Positions 5,950-11,962 of a DNA stretch of 11,962 bases are shown here, piece after piece. The notes below the pieces were generated by a model. That model was not told where the DNA came from and did not search any database. It was given only the letters and a program-made list of their open reading frames with translations. This stretch comes from an uncultured Desulfovibrio sp. GTDB taxonomy: Bacteria; Desulfobacterota; Desulfovibrionia; Desulfovibrionales; Desulfovibrionaceae. The DNA is taken from NCBI GenBank assembly GCA_945871415.1, contig CAMBWG010000031.1, positions 1 to 11,962 of the forward strand. The letters run 5' to 3'. Position numbers and translations under genes: made by a program. Every line of letters begins with the position of its first letter. The first letter of the stretch is position 1.

Positions 5950-6840
5950 ATGCGTTTACTGTTCGTGGGTGCGCTTTGTGTGTCGTTGCTTCTTCCCGGT
6001 CTTTCCTGCGCGGAAAGCGTCGAATCGCCGCTGGAATCCCGCTGGCGGCAGGAATGCCGGGACGCCCGGGCCATAGCGGGCTTTGCTCTGCTGGATGAAC
6101 GCGGGCAGGAAGCGGGATTGCATGCCGACAGCCCTTTTCCCCTGCTCAGTGTGTTCAAGCTCCATGTGGCCATGAACGTACTGGAAAAGCTGTCGCGGGA
6201 AGGGGGCTCGCTGACGCAGCCGGTGCATATTCCCTCGGAACAGCTGCTTCCCGATACATACAGCCCCATGCGTGACGCGAGCAAGGGACAGAGCGTGACG
6301 CTTCCCCTGCGGGAAGTCCTGCGTTACATGATTGCGGAGAGCGACAACAACGCCTGCGACATACTTCTTGCAAAGTTCGGCGGTCTGGAACAGGTGCGGG
6401 CAACGGCGCGGGCTCTGGGCGGCGAGCCTCTGGAGCTGCGTATGAATGAAGCCGGCATGCACGACAATATCTACAATCAGTATGCCAACTGGAGCACGCC
6501 GCGCGCCGTGGTCCGGCTGCTGCGCGGCTTTTTTGAAGCGCCGCACATAGGCGAGCCGTACAAGGCATGTCTGGCCGAGTGTATGCGCGCCACGACGACC
6601 GGCGGTGGGCGTCTGGCAGCCGGTCTGCCCCCGGAAGCCCGCCTTGGGCACAAGACCGGAAGCAGCGATCGCAGCCCCGGGGGACTGCGTTTTGCCGGTA
6701 ATGACGTCGGCTTTTTCCAGCTCCCCGACGGCAGACGCGTCTATATGGCGGCCTTTGTCATGCAGTCGCTGGAAAGCGACGCCGATACCGACGCGCTGGC
6801 AGCCGCCGCCGCACGGGCCGCCTATGAGCTGCTGCAATAA
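5950..6840 (+). CDS. Class A beta-lactamase, subclass A2-like
   Basis: A 296-residue serine beta-lactamase that hydrolyses beta-lactam rings in the periplasm. Signal peptide: MRLLFVGALCVSLLLPGLSC, with likely cleavage after SCA (residue 21). All active-site motifs are present: S67-V-F-K70 (SxxK), S131-D132-N133 (SDN), omega-loop glutamate E167 in MNEAGMHDN, and K235-T236-G237 (HKTGSSDR). The EAGMHD…QYANWSTP segment resembles the PER/CfxA/CepA branch (EAEMHAD…YQNWTS) rather than the TEM pattern EPELN, so cephalosporinase-type activity is plausible but unproven. ATG 5950 is chosen over ATG 5896: GGAGG sits 4 nt upstream, a signal peptide follows, and 5896 would lie before a terminator hairpin. 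Monocistronic, with a terminator directly after. No adjacent AmpR or BlaR regulator. Confidence 0.95.
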   Translation: MRLLFVGALCVSLLLPGLSCAESVESPLESRWRQECRDARAIAGFALLDERGQEAGLHADSPFPLLSVFKLHVAMNVLEKLSREGGSLTQPVHIPSEQLLPDTYSPMRDASKGQSVTLPLREVLRYMIAESDNNACDILLAKFGGLEQVRATARALGGEPLELRMNEAGMHDNIYNQYANWSTPRAVVRLLRGFFEAPHIGEPYKACLAECMRATTTGGGRLAAGLPPEARLGHKTGSSDRSPGGLRFAGNDVGFFQLPDGRRVYMAAFVMQSLESDADTDALAAAAARAAYELLQ

Positions 6841-6841
6841 G

Positions 6842-6863
6842 GCGCGCATCCTGTGCGCTTTTT
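6842..6863 (+). terminator. Rho-independent terminator of bla
   Basis: A 7-bp stem (gcgcgca with tgtgcgc, one G-U pair) around a 3-nt loop, followed by five Ts and then GATTTT, 1 nt after the beta-lactamase stop. Confidence 0.75.
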
Positions 6864-6949
6864 GATTTTGGAAAAATCGGCTATGCTCCCGCTGTGCAGG
6901 ACACAGTCTTTCGCGATGTCCCCGTCGAGCTGCGGGAGTGCGCAGCCTT

Positions 6950-7081
6950 CTTGAAGCGCAGTGCGTTTCAAACCATACGGCCTGCCGTCTCGCGGAAAAA
7001 GCGCGTTTTTCCGCTCAATTCGGGCCGGGCGGCGCTGTGCCGCCGCCTCGCGTTTTATCTTTTTCAAAGCTAAAACGCGCT
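6950..7081 (+). repeat. Dispersed repeat, copy 5 (left end degraded)
   Basis: From the conserved gcgtttcaaaccatacgg onward this matches the family closely: hairpin B arms gcggaaaaa and tttttccgc, then the GC-rich block, ending aaaacgcgct. The left terminus and the left arm of hairpin A (cttgaagcgc) have drifted, and the right terminus has cgcgct instead of cgctct. It lies between bla and pucR, ending 48 nt before the regulator start. Confidence 0.8.
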
Positions 7082-7129
7082 GGAGCTTCTCGGGCGGTAT
7101 TCGAACCTTACCTGTCATAAGGAGCGACA

Positions 7130-8308
7130 ATGCCTGTAACGTGTAATGATTTGTCAGCGTTGAAAAGCTTTTCGTCCATCAGGCTGCTTGCGGGGAGCAA
7201 AGGACTGGAGCGCGTCATTACCTGGCCCCATATCGGGCAGACGACGGAGATTTCTCCCTGGGTGCATGGCGGAGAGCTGCTGTTCATTACTGGCATTGAG
7301 CACGGTCAGGATATGCTGCCCGGAATTCTCGACGAATGTATCCGTAATAATCTTGCCGGGCTGGTTATTCTTGTCGGCAGCGAATATATAGCAGAGGTTC
7401 CCCGGGAACTGGCGGAACAGGCCGATGCGGCGGAATTTCCTCTGTTTGCCATGCCGTTTCAGCTCAAGCTGGTCGATGTCATGAAGGAAATCGCCGACCT
7501 GATCATCCGGGACAAGCTGGAGCGCAGGAAGGAGGAAGATACTCTCGGCAGACTGCTGTTTGCCTCGGAAGGGGACGTGCCGGAGCTGATGCGCCACCTG
7601 TTTCCCGAAGAGCGGCCTCAGGATTTTTTCTGCTTTGTCTGCATGTTCGGACTGTCTGCGAAGAAAAAGGAGTGTTCCGGCGCTGCAGAACGGCTTCAGT
7701 ATCACGTTCTTTCCCTTTGTTCCGTCAAAAATATGAAGATATATACTCTTATTCAGGAACACAGGGTCGTTTGTCTGGCGGCGGCTTCTTCCCGAAAAAA
7801 GGCCGATGAGGCGGTTGCCTATCTTGAAGCCTCACGTGACGTCATCAGCCACTTATGCGGCGATGACGGCGTTATCCTGTCATTCGGAAGAATATACACC
7901 GGCGGCAGGGATGTGCGAAAGAGTTGCAGGGAGGCCCTTTCAGCATTGGAACTTGCTGAAAAAGTCGGCGGATTCAACGTCGTGCATCATAAAAAACTTG
8001 GAATTTATAATTTGTTGCTTCATATGAACGACTCTGATGCACTGCGGGAATATTACCACGATTTTCTTGATCCTCTGCTGGAATACGACAGAGAGAACAA
8101 TGCTTCGCTTGTGGCTACGCTCAGAGGCTATCTGATGTGCAACGGCAACATTACGAGAACGGCGCAGGATATTTTTGTTCACCGGAATACGCTGCTGTAT
8201 CGTCTGAATCAGATACGGGATTTGACGGGCTGGGAGCTGGAAGATGCCCGTACGCGCATGAACCTTCTGGCGAGTATTCTGATCAGGGAGTATCTTCAGG
8301 ACGCATGA
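7130..8308 (+). CDS. PucR-family transcriptional regulator
   Basis: A 392-residue cytoplasmic DNA-binding regulator. Residues 1-125 form the PucR N-terminal ligand-sensing domain (GLERVITWPHIGQTTEISPW, then GGELLFITGIEH). The middle (about 165-300) is the variable GGDEF-like/CdaR region. Residues about 330-388 form the PucR C-terminal helix-turn-helix (LRGYLMCNGNITRTAQDIFV, HRNTLLYRLNQIRDLTG). The family controls use of purines, sugar acids and other nitrogen or carbon sources in response to a small ligand. ATG 7130 has AAGGAG 5 nt upstream. It faces the EamA, creatininase and CodA genes and is the likely local regulator of that locus, though this is inference from position. Overlapping hairpins follow the stop. 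No obvious promoter is seen; the region upstream is a repeat copy. Confidence 0.92.
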   Translation: MPVTCNDLSALKSFSSIRLLAGSKGLERVITWPHIGQTTEISPWVHGGELLFITGIEHGQDMLPGILDECIRNNLAGLVILVGSEYIAEVPRELAEQADAAEFPLFAMPFQLKLVDVMKEIADLIIRDKLERRKEEDTLGRLLFASEGDVPELMRHLFPEERPQDFFCFVCMFGLSAKKKECSGAAERLQYHVLSLCSVKNMKIYTLIQEHRVVCLAAASSRKKADEAVAYLEASRDVISHLCGDDGVILSFGRIYTGGRDVRKSCREALSALELAEKVGGFNVVHHKKLGIYNLLLHMNDSDALREYYHDFLDPLLEYDRENNASLVATLRGYLMCNGNITRTAQDIFVHRNTLLYRLNQIRDLTGWELEDARTRMNLLASILIREYLQDA

Positions 8309-8363
8309 AATCCTCCCGCCTTCCGGCGCGAGGATTTCCGGGCCGGGGCATTGGAAAAGCCCC
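8307..8363. terminator. Paired hairpins between convergent genes
   Basis: The first hairpin has arms gaaatcctc (8307-8315) and gaggatttc (8330-8338), extended by cgcc-ttcc-ggcg inside with one mismatch, and overlaps the pucR stop. The second has ggggc (8345-8349) and gcccc (8359-8363). Neither is followed by a good T run in either direction. They lie between the convergent pucR and permease genes and probably mark or protect 3' ends. Confidence 0.4.
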
Positions 8364-8391
8364 GCCTTCACTGGTCATGCCAACGGGAATA

Positions 8392-9303
8392 TCAGCCTTC
8401 GGAAGCGCTGATGTTCCCGTTCTTGTTTTCTTTGGCAAGGGAGAGCATGACGACGCCGATCATAATCAGGGAACAGGCAATGATTTTAACCGTTGTAATG
8501 GTTTCCCCGAGCAGGATCACGCCGCAGACGATGCTTGTAATCGGTTCAAAGGTCGTCAGAATGGCGGCGGTGGAAGCTCCCACATACTTGATGCCGATCT
8601 GGAGCAGGGAAAGCGCTATGACGGTGCAGAGCAGGGAGAAGGCGAGGGATATTCCCCAGGATTTCGGCGTAAGCGTACTCAGTGTGAGATCGCCTGTGGC
8701 CGTGCCGTAAACGCCCATGGCTATGGTGCTCATCAGCGCGACATAAAAGGTAATTTTGAAGACGGGCTGATTCTTGAGGCCGCTTTTGTCAAGATAGATG
8801 ATGTAAAAGGCATAGGTTACGCCGGAAATGACGGCCAGGGCGAGGCCGAGGATCATGCCGCCCCGCAGGCCCTGCGACGTGTCGACTCCGAAGAAGAAGC
8901 AGGCGATGCCGCAGGTTGCCACCAGCAGGGATACGACCTTTTTGAAACCCAGCTTTTCCTTGAAAAACAGTACGCAGCCGATGGTTACAAATACGGGATA
9001 GATGAAGTGGATGGTGGTGGCTATGCCCACGTCGATGAGAGAAAATGAAATGAACAGCAGCAGGGTGGTGAACGCGTTGCCTATGCCGCCAAGTATGGTC
9101 AGGCTCAGGAGTTCTTTCCCCGTCACCGCAAGAGATATGCCCTGGTAACGCAGGATAAGGAACAGTACGGGAAGGCTCAGGGCATTTCTCAGAAACGTGA
9201 GGGTTGTCGGATTGCTGCCGCCGTCGCCATACGTCATTGGCCCCAGAGTAAAGGCAAAGCCAAAGGCGATGGCGGAAAGCATTGTCAGGATGATGCCTTT
9301 CAT
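8392..9303 (-). CDS. EamA/DMT-family permease
   Basis: A 303-residue inner-membrane transporter of the drug/metabolite superfamily. Ten hydrophobic segments form two tandem EamA repeats. The first repeat contains GIILTMLSAIAFGFAFTLG, TLTFLRNALSLPVLFLIL and AFTTLLLFISFSLIDVG. The second contains MILGLALAVISGVTYAFYII, AILTTFEPITSIVCGVILLG and a final helix near 275-295. STAAILTTFEPITS is the typical EamA 'a....l.PV.a.l' region. The tail after the last helix is short and polar. The start is supported by GAGG 4 nt before the ATG. It lies 65 nt downstream of the creatininase gene on the same strand, so they may form an operon despite the hairpin between them. Substrate unknown; context suggests a cyclic amidine, a pyrimidine or a breakdown product, with direction of transport undecided. 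Confidence 0.9.
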   Translation of the reverse strand: MKGIILTMLSAIAFGFAFTLGPMTYGDGGSNPTTLTFLRNALSLPVLFLILRYQGISLAVTGKELLSLTILGGIGNAFTTLLLFISFSLIDVGIATTIHFIYPVFVTIGCVLFFKEKLGFKKVVSLLVATCGIACFFFGVDTSQGLRGGMILGLALAVISGVTYAFYIIYLDKSGLKNQPVFKITFYVALMSTIAMGVYGTATGDLTLSTLTPKSWGISLAFSLLCTVIALSLLQIGIKYVGASTAAILTTFEPITSIVCGVILLGETITTVKIIACSLIMIGVVMLSLAKENKNGNISASEG

Positions 9304-9317
9304 AAAACCTCGCTTTC

Positions 9318-9353
9318 AAGCCGCCGCCGGAGTAGTCCGGCAGCGGCTTTTTT
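9318..9353 (+). terminator. Hairpin with T run, oriented against its operon
   Basis: A 14-bp stem with one mismatch (9318-9331 with 9336-9349), loop gtag, and six Ts at 9348-9353 on the plus strand. It looks like an intrinsic terminator for plus-strand transcription, but both flanking genes are on the minus strand. Read on the minus strand it has only TT after the stem, so it would not stop creatininase transcripts efficiently. It could instead modulate permease expression or block antisense transcription. Confidence 0.55.
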
Positions 9354-9368
9354 ATGGATTTGCGTCGA

Positions 9369-10124
9369 TTACTTGAATTCCTTTTTGCAGATCTTTTCCA
9401 GTTCGATCAGCACGCTGTCGATGATGATCTGTCCGCGTGCGGCGGAGGAGGAGCGGGCCGGGGCAAGAACGCCGGTATCCGGCACAGCGCCCTGGGGAAC
9501 GGGATAGATGTGGTAGGGGCAGGGGGTGGCGCCCTGCGTATCGACCATGCGATCTTCGTGCACCAGTTCGGGAGCCATGGCCATCATCAGCGACGTTTCC
9601 GTCACGGCGGCGTGCTCAAAGGCCCAGCCGGGGAAGGGAACTTCGTCGAAGACCTTGCCGATGATTTCTTCCGGCATGGGATCCCACCAGTTGGCAATAA
9701 GCACCTTGGCCTTGTCTCCGTACTTCTGGGTTACGAGATCGACGGCTTCGCACACAAAGGCTTCGTTTTCGAAATGGCAGCTCAGAACCAGGATGTTCTT
9801 CACACCGTCCTTGATGAGTTCTTCAAGGATATCGAAGGTCAGCCGGATGAGCGTTTCACCGGAAAGGTCCACGGTGCCGGGGAAAAGCGGGCCGCCGCCG
9901 GAGAGAGGCTTGGAGCGGTAACCGTAGTTGATGGCCGGGGCCACAACGCCGCCGATGCGTTCCGCCAGTCTTTCCGCAAAGCCCTGAGCCAGCACGGTAT
10001 CGACGTTCAGAGGCAGGTGCGGGCCGTGCTGTTCACAGGCGCCGATGGGAAGAATTGTGACAGCGCCTTCCTTGATTTTGCTGTTGAATTCCATCCACGT
10101 CATTTCGCTCATTCTGATTGCCAT
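9369..10124 (-). CDS. Creatininase-family amidohydrolase
   Basis: A 251-residue cytoplasmic metalloenzyme resembling creatininase (creatinine + water to creatine). Compared from memory with the Pseudomonas enzyme, the metal ligands are kept: E31 and H33 in GACEQHG, D42 in NVD, H117 and E119 in SCHFEN. Also kept are YGYRSKPLSGGGPLFPGT, W147, W167, E170 and H171. Two pocket residues differ: F118 for Tyr121 and A168 for Asp175. The overall pattern (EQHG, GGG..FPGT, GW..EH, ETSLM) is closer to true creatininase than to distant members such as MftE, but the exact substrate is uncertain. The start at 10124 has AAGGAGA 6 nt upstream, and upstream extension is unsupported. Divergent from the CodA gene and followed by the permease. 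Confidence 0.87.
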   Translation of the reverse strand: MAIRMSEMTWMEFNSKIKEGAVTILPIGACEQHGPHLPLNVDTVLAQGFAERLAERIGGVVAPAINYGYRSKPLSGGGPLFPGTVDLSGETLIRLTFDILEELIKDGVKNILVLSCHFENEAFVCEAVDLVTQKYGDKAKVLIANWWDPMPEEIIGKVFDEVPFPGWAFEHAAVTETSLMMAMAPELVHEDRMVDTQGATPCPYHIYPVPQGAVPDTGVLAPARSSSAARGQIIIDSVLIELEKICKKEFK

Positions 10125-10415
10125 AAAACATCTCCTTTGCGTTTCAGATGGTGATTCCGGACTTTCCCCGGGGGGAGGCATTCCGTCGCCGGTCAGAGGC
10201 GCGTTCTGAAGCTAGCATCGGGCAGGGGGGGCAACAATGTGTACAATCAACAAAAAATAAGGCGGTTATTTGTGCAGCGGGAGCACAAGCAAAAGCGCCG
10301 TTTTTCGTATACTTTGCCTCATGCCTTTGCTTTCTCCGGCGGGTATGGTCCGGGTATGCGTCGCGTTGGGCAAGGCGCATTTCCGAATACTTCTCGCATT
10401 ATGAAGGAGAGAGCG
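10125..10415. promoter_or_regulatory. Divergent control region, creatininase and CodA genes
   Basis: A 291-bp gap between two divergent genes, with no supported open frame. The centre (10230-10310) is AT-richer than its flanks. For the plus-strand gene a -10-like TATACT lies at 10308-10313, with no good -35 at normal spacing, which fits an activator-dependent promoter. A dyad at 10270-10288 sits just upstream. No clear promoter hexamers are seen for the minus-strand gene. Confidence 0.45.
10270..10288. promoter_or_regulatory. Candidate operator dyad
   Basis: ttgtgc (10270-10275) and gcacaa (10283-10288) are perfect inverted 6-bp arms around a 7-nt spacer. The dyad is centred about 30 bp upstream of the TATACT box, where an activator or a -35-blocking repressor would bind. 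The PucR-family protein encoded at 7130 is the obvious candidate, but nothing in the sequence links the two directly. Confidence 0.35.
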
Positions 10416-11681
10416 ATGACACGCACCCTGTTTACTAATGCCGTGCTGAAGGGGCGGGACGGCCTCACGGATATTCTTGTTGAAGACGGAAAGTTCAAGA
10501 CCATCGGCCAGGGCGCCGGCGCCGGTGTCGCGGTGGAACGCACCGTCGATCTTGGCGGCAAGCTGGTGGTTCCGCCGTATTGCGATCCGCACATTCATCT
10601 TGATTATGTGTTCACCGCGCTCAATCCCGCGGCGGCCAACAAGACCGGCTCTCTTTTTGAGGGGATCCAGCGCTGGAGCGAGACCAAGGGGCGTCTGAGC
10701 AAGGAAGAAATAAAGGCCCGGGCCCGTCAGGCCATGAAGCAGGAAATCCTTACCGGCGTGCAGCATATCCGTACGCATGTGGACGTTACGGATCCCAAGC
10801 TGACCGCGCTTCAGGCCATGCTGGAATTGCGTGAGGAAGTGAAGGACACCTGCGATCTGCAGATCATCGCCTTCCCGCAGGAAGGGATGTATGCCTATAA
10901 GGGCGGGGATGAGCTGGTCGAGGAGGCTTTGAAGATGGGGGCCGATCTCGTCGGAGCCATTCCTCATTTTGAATTCACCCGCGAAGACGGTGTGAAGAGC
11001 GTGCACAAAGCCTTTGAACTGGCTGTAAAATACGACAAGATGGTGGATATCCACTGCGACGAAACGGATGACGATCAGTCGCGTTTTCTGGAAGTGCTGG
11101 CGGCGGAAGCGTATCGCACCGGCATTGCGGATCGCGCCACGGCCAGCCATACCTGCGCCATGCATTCGTACAACAATGCCTATGCCTACAAGCTGTTCAA
11201 GCTGCTCGGGCTGTCCAGGATCAACTTCATTTCCTGCCCCACGGAAAACATCCATCTGCAGGGGCGTTTTGATGCCTACCCCAAGCGCCGCGGTCTGACC
11301 CGGGTGAAGGAACTGACCGAGGCGGGGATGAACGTGTGCTTTGCTCAGGATTCCATGAGCGATCCCTGGTATCCTGTGGGAAGCGGGAATCTGATGTATG
11401 TGCTGGACGCCGGTATGCATATTGCGCAGATGATGTCCATTGAGGAACTTGAAAATGCGCTGGACTTCATCACCATCAAGGGCGCGCGCACTCTCAATAT
11501 TCTTGACAGGTACGGCGTCGAGGAAGGCAAGCCCGCAAACTTTATCGTACTGAATGCGAAGAGCGGCTTTGAAGCCATCTGCAACCGTGTTTCTGTTGCC
11601 TGTTCGGTGCGCAACGGTGAATTTCTCTTTGAACGGGCTCCCGAGGTGATTACCACCGACAATCCCCTGCTCAAAGGATAA
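10416..11681 (+). CDS. codA: CodA-type cytosine/creatinine deaminase
   Basis: A 421-residue amidohydrolase, collinear with E. coli CodA (about 427 residues), which deaminates cytosine to uracil. Some bacterial homologues act on creatinine, giving N-methylhydantoin. The metal and catalytic residues are present: DPHIHLD (H59, H61), AFPQEG (Q155), HCDETDDDQ (H213, E216), SHTCAMHSYN (H245) and D312. The loop after the catalytic aspartate reads AQDSMSDPWYP, whereas E. coli has GHDDVFDPWYP, so Asp314 is replaced by Ser. That residue is known from mutagenesis to influence cytosine versus 5-fluorocytosine preference, so the substrate may not be cytosine. ATG 10416 is chosen for AAGGAG with good spacing; the upstream in-frame extension begins in the control region and lacks family sequence. 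Divergent from the creatininase gene. Confidence 0.93.
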   Translation: MTRTLFTNAVLKGRDGLTDILVEDGKFKTIGQGAGAGVAVERTVDLGGKLVVPPYCDPHIHLDYVFTALNPAAANKTGSLFEGIQRWSETKGRLSKEEIKARARQAMKQEILTGVQHIRTHVDVTDPKLTALQAMLELREEVKDTCDLQIIAFPQEGMYAYKGGDELVEEALKMGADLVGAIPHFEFTREDGVKSVHKAFELAVKYDKMVDIHCDETDDDQSRFLEVLAAEAYRTGIADRATASHTCAMHSYNNAYAYKLFKLLGLSRINFISCPTENIHLQGRFDAYPKRRGLTRVKELTEAGMNVCFAQDSMSDPWYPVGSGNLMYVLDAGMHIAQMMSIEELENALDFITIKGARTLNILDRYGVEEGKPANFIVLNAKSGFEAICNRVSVACSVRNGEFLFERAPEVITTDNPLLKG

Positions 11682-11700
11682 CTCCCGTCCCTGCGGCGCC

Positions 11701-11771
11701 AGAGCGTTTTCAGTGTGAAACGCTGTGCGTTTCACACCATACGGCCTGCTGTTCCAAAGATAAAATGCTCT
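11701..11771 (+). repeat. Dispersed repeat, copy 6 (internally deleted)
   Basis: It starts agagcgttttcag 19 nt after the codA stop, and hairpin A is a perfect 11-bp stem (gtgtgaaacgc and gcgtttcacac, loop tgt). After catacggcctg the middle is missing, and it ends aaaatgctct. Hairpin A carries a T-to-G change in the left arm and the compensating A-to-C change in the right arm relative to other copies. The terminator palindrome begins at the very next base. Confidence 0.85.
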
Positions 11772-11828
11772 GAAACAACAAATACGGAGCGGTTCACTAC
11801 AGGTGAACCGCTCCGTATTTGTTGTTTC
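11772..11828. terminator. 26-bp perfect palindrome, bidirectional terminator
   Basis: Arms 11772-11797 and 11803-11828 are perfectly complementary over 26 bp around the loop tacag. The core cggagcggttcac is GC-rich, and the outer parts are A-rich on the left and T-rich on the right (tatttgttgttt), so it can terminate transcription in both directions. It is the likely end of the codA transcript. Confidence 0.75.
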
Positions 11829-11902
11829 GTCTGATGGCCGCCTGTGCTGCGCCGGTTGGAGCGTTTTCAAATGAATAGAGCATGCAGACTATATGTGCCT
11901 CT

Positions 11903-11962
11903 GGAGCGTTTCAACTTTGAAAAAGGTGAAACGCGAGGTGGAAGCACAGCGCCGCCCGGCCA
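11903..11962 (-). repeat. Dispersed repeat, copy 8 (cut by window end)
   Basis: In the same inverted orientation as the copy at 5753: ggagcgtttcaactttg, then aaaaaggtgaaacgcgagg and the GC-rich cagcgccgcccggcc block, where the window ends. A short look-alike of the terminus (gagcgttttcaaa, 11859-11871) lies 30 nt before it and may be a further decayed fragment. Confidence 0.8.

Noticed and set aside
6864..6949. Possible coding remnant between bla and the repeat (one frame reads VQDTVFRDVPVELRECAAF)
   Set aside because: Protein-like in tone but under 35 codons, without start, stop or recognisable family.
115..7081. CRISPR array
   Set aside because: Repeats are long, kilobases apart, present in both orientations and internally variable, unlike regularly spaced short CRISPR repeats. 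No cas gene is present.
8137..9048. 303-residue plus-strand open frame over the end of pucR and the permease
   Set aside because: It overlaps both genes; its Gly/Asp-rich composition is that of a reversed membrane-protein sequence.
10266..11870. 534-residue minus-strand open frame opposite codA
   Set aside because: Antisense to a gene with intact catalytic motifs. It also crosses a terminator palindrome and a repeat.

Overview
The window reads as a piece of a GC-rich, Gram-negative bacterial chromosome with an accessory character. It has Sec signal peptides, a periplasmic class A beta-lactamase, a PAS-GAF-GGDEF signalling protein, decayed genes and many small intergenic repeats. The gene mix (secreted CMD and cupin pair, PucR regulator, creatininase and cytosine deaminase pair) would suit a gut-associated member of the Desulfovibrionaceae. 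That placement is inference from general gene content; there is no rRNA or other marker here.

Layout, left to right. Positions 1-260 hold a short tail of unassigned sequence and a full copy of a roughly 145-bp structured repeat. Positions 262-721 are a frameshifted remnant of a PstS-like phosphate-binding protein whose 5' end is cut off exactly at the repeat. Positions 738-1706 encode an ADP-ribosylglycohydrolase. Positions 1741-2147 are a decayed unknown gene that keeps a good ribosome binding site, followed by an intrinsic terminator. Positions 2351-3780 are a two-gene operon for exported proteins: a double carboxymuconolactone decarboxylase (CMD) domain protein and a cupin. Positions 3781-4374 hold no gene: a composite repeat copy, a long perfect hairpin, a sigma-70-like promoter and a 5' leader. 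Then come the GGDEF protein (4375-5754), an inverted repeat copy, a strong terminator, the class A beta-lactamase (5950-6840), another terminator, another repeat copy and a PucR-type regulator (7130-8308).

The right third looks like one functional locus. It has the PucR regulator, a convergently oriented EamA/DMT permease (8392-9303, minus), a creatininase-family amidohydrolase (9369-10124, minus) and a divergent CodA-type deaminase (10416-11681, plus). Together these are a regulator, a transporter and two ring-directed enzymes, the set expected for using creatinine, a pyrimidine or a related cyclic amidine. Both enzymes keep their metal ligands but differ from characterised relatives at substrate-pocket positions.

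The most distinctive signal outside the genes is the repeat family. There are five full or near-full copies, one copy cut by the window edge and two miniature derivatives, in both orientations, nearly all in intergenic spaces. Copies carry paired substitutions or insertions that preserve their hairpins. Two complete copies are flanked by TA dinucleotides, suggesting a small non-autonomous (MITE-like) element.
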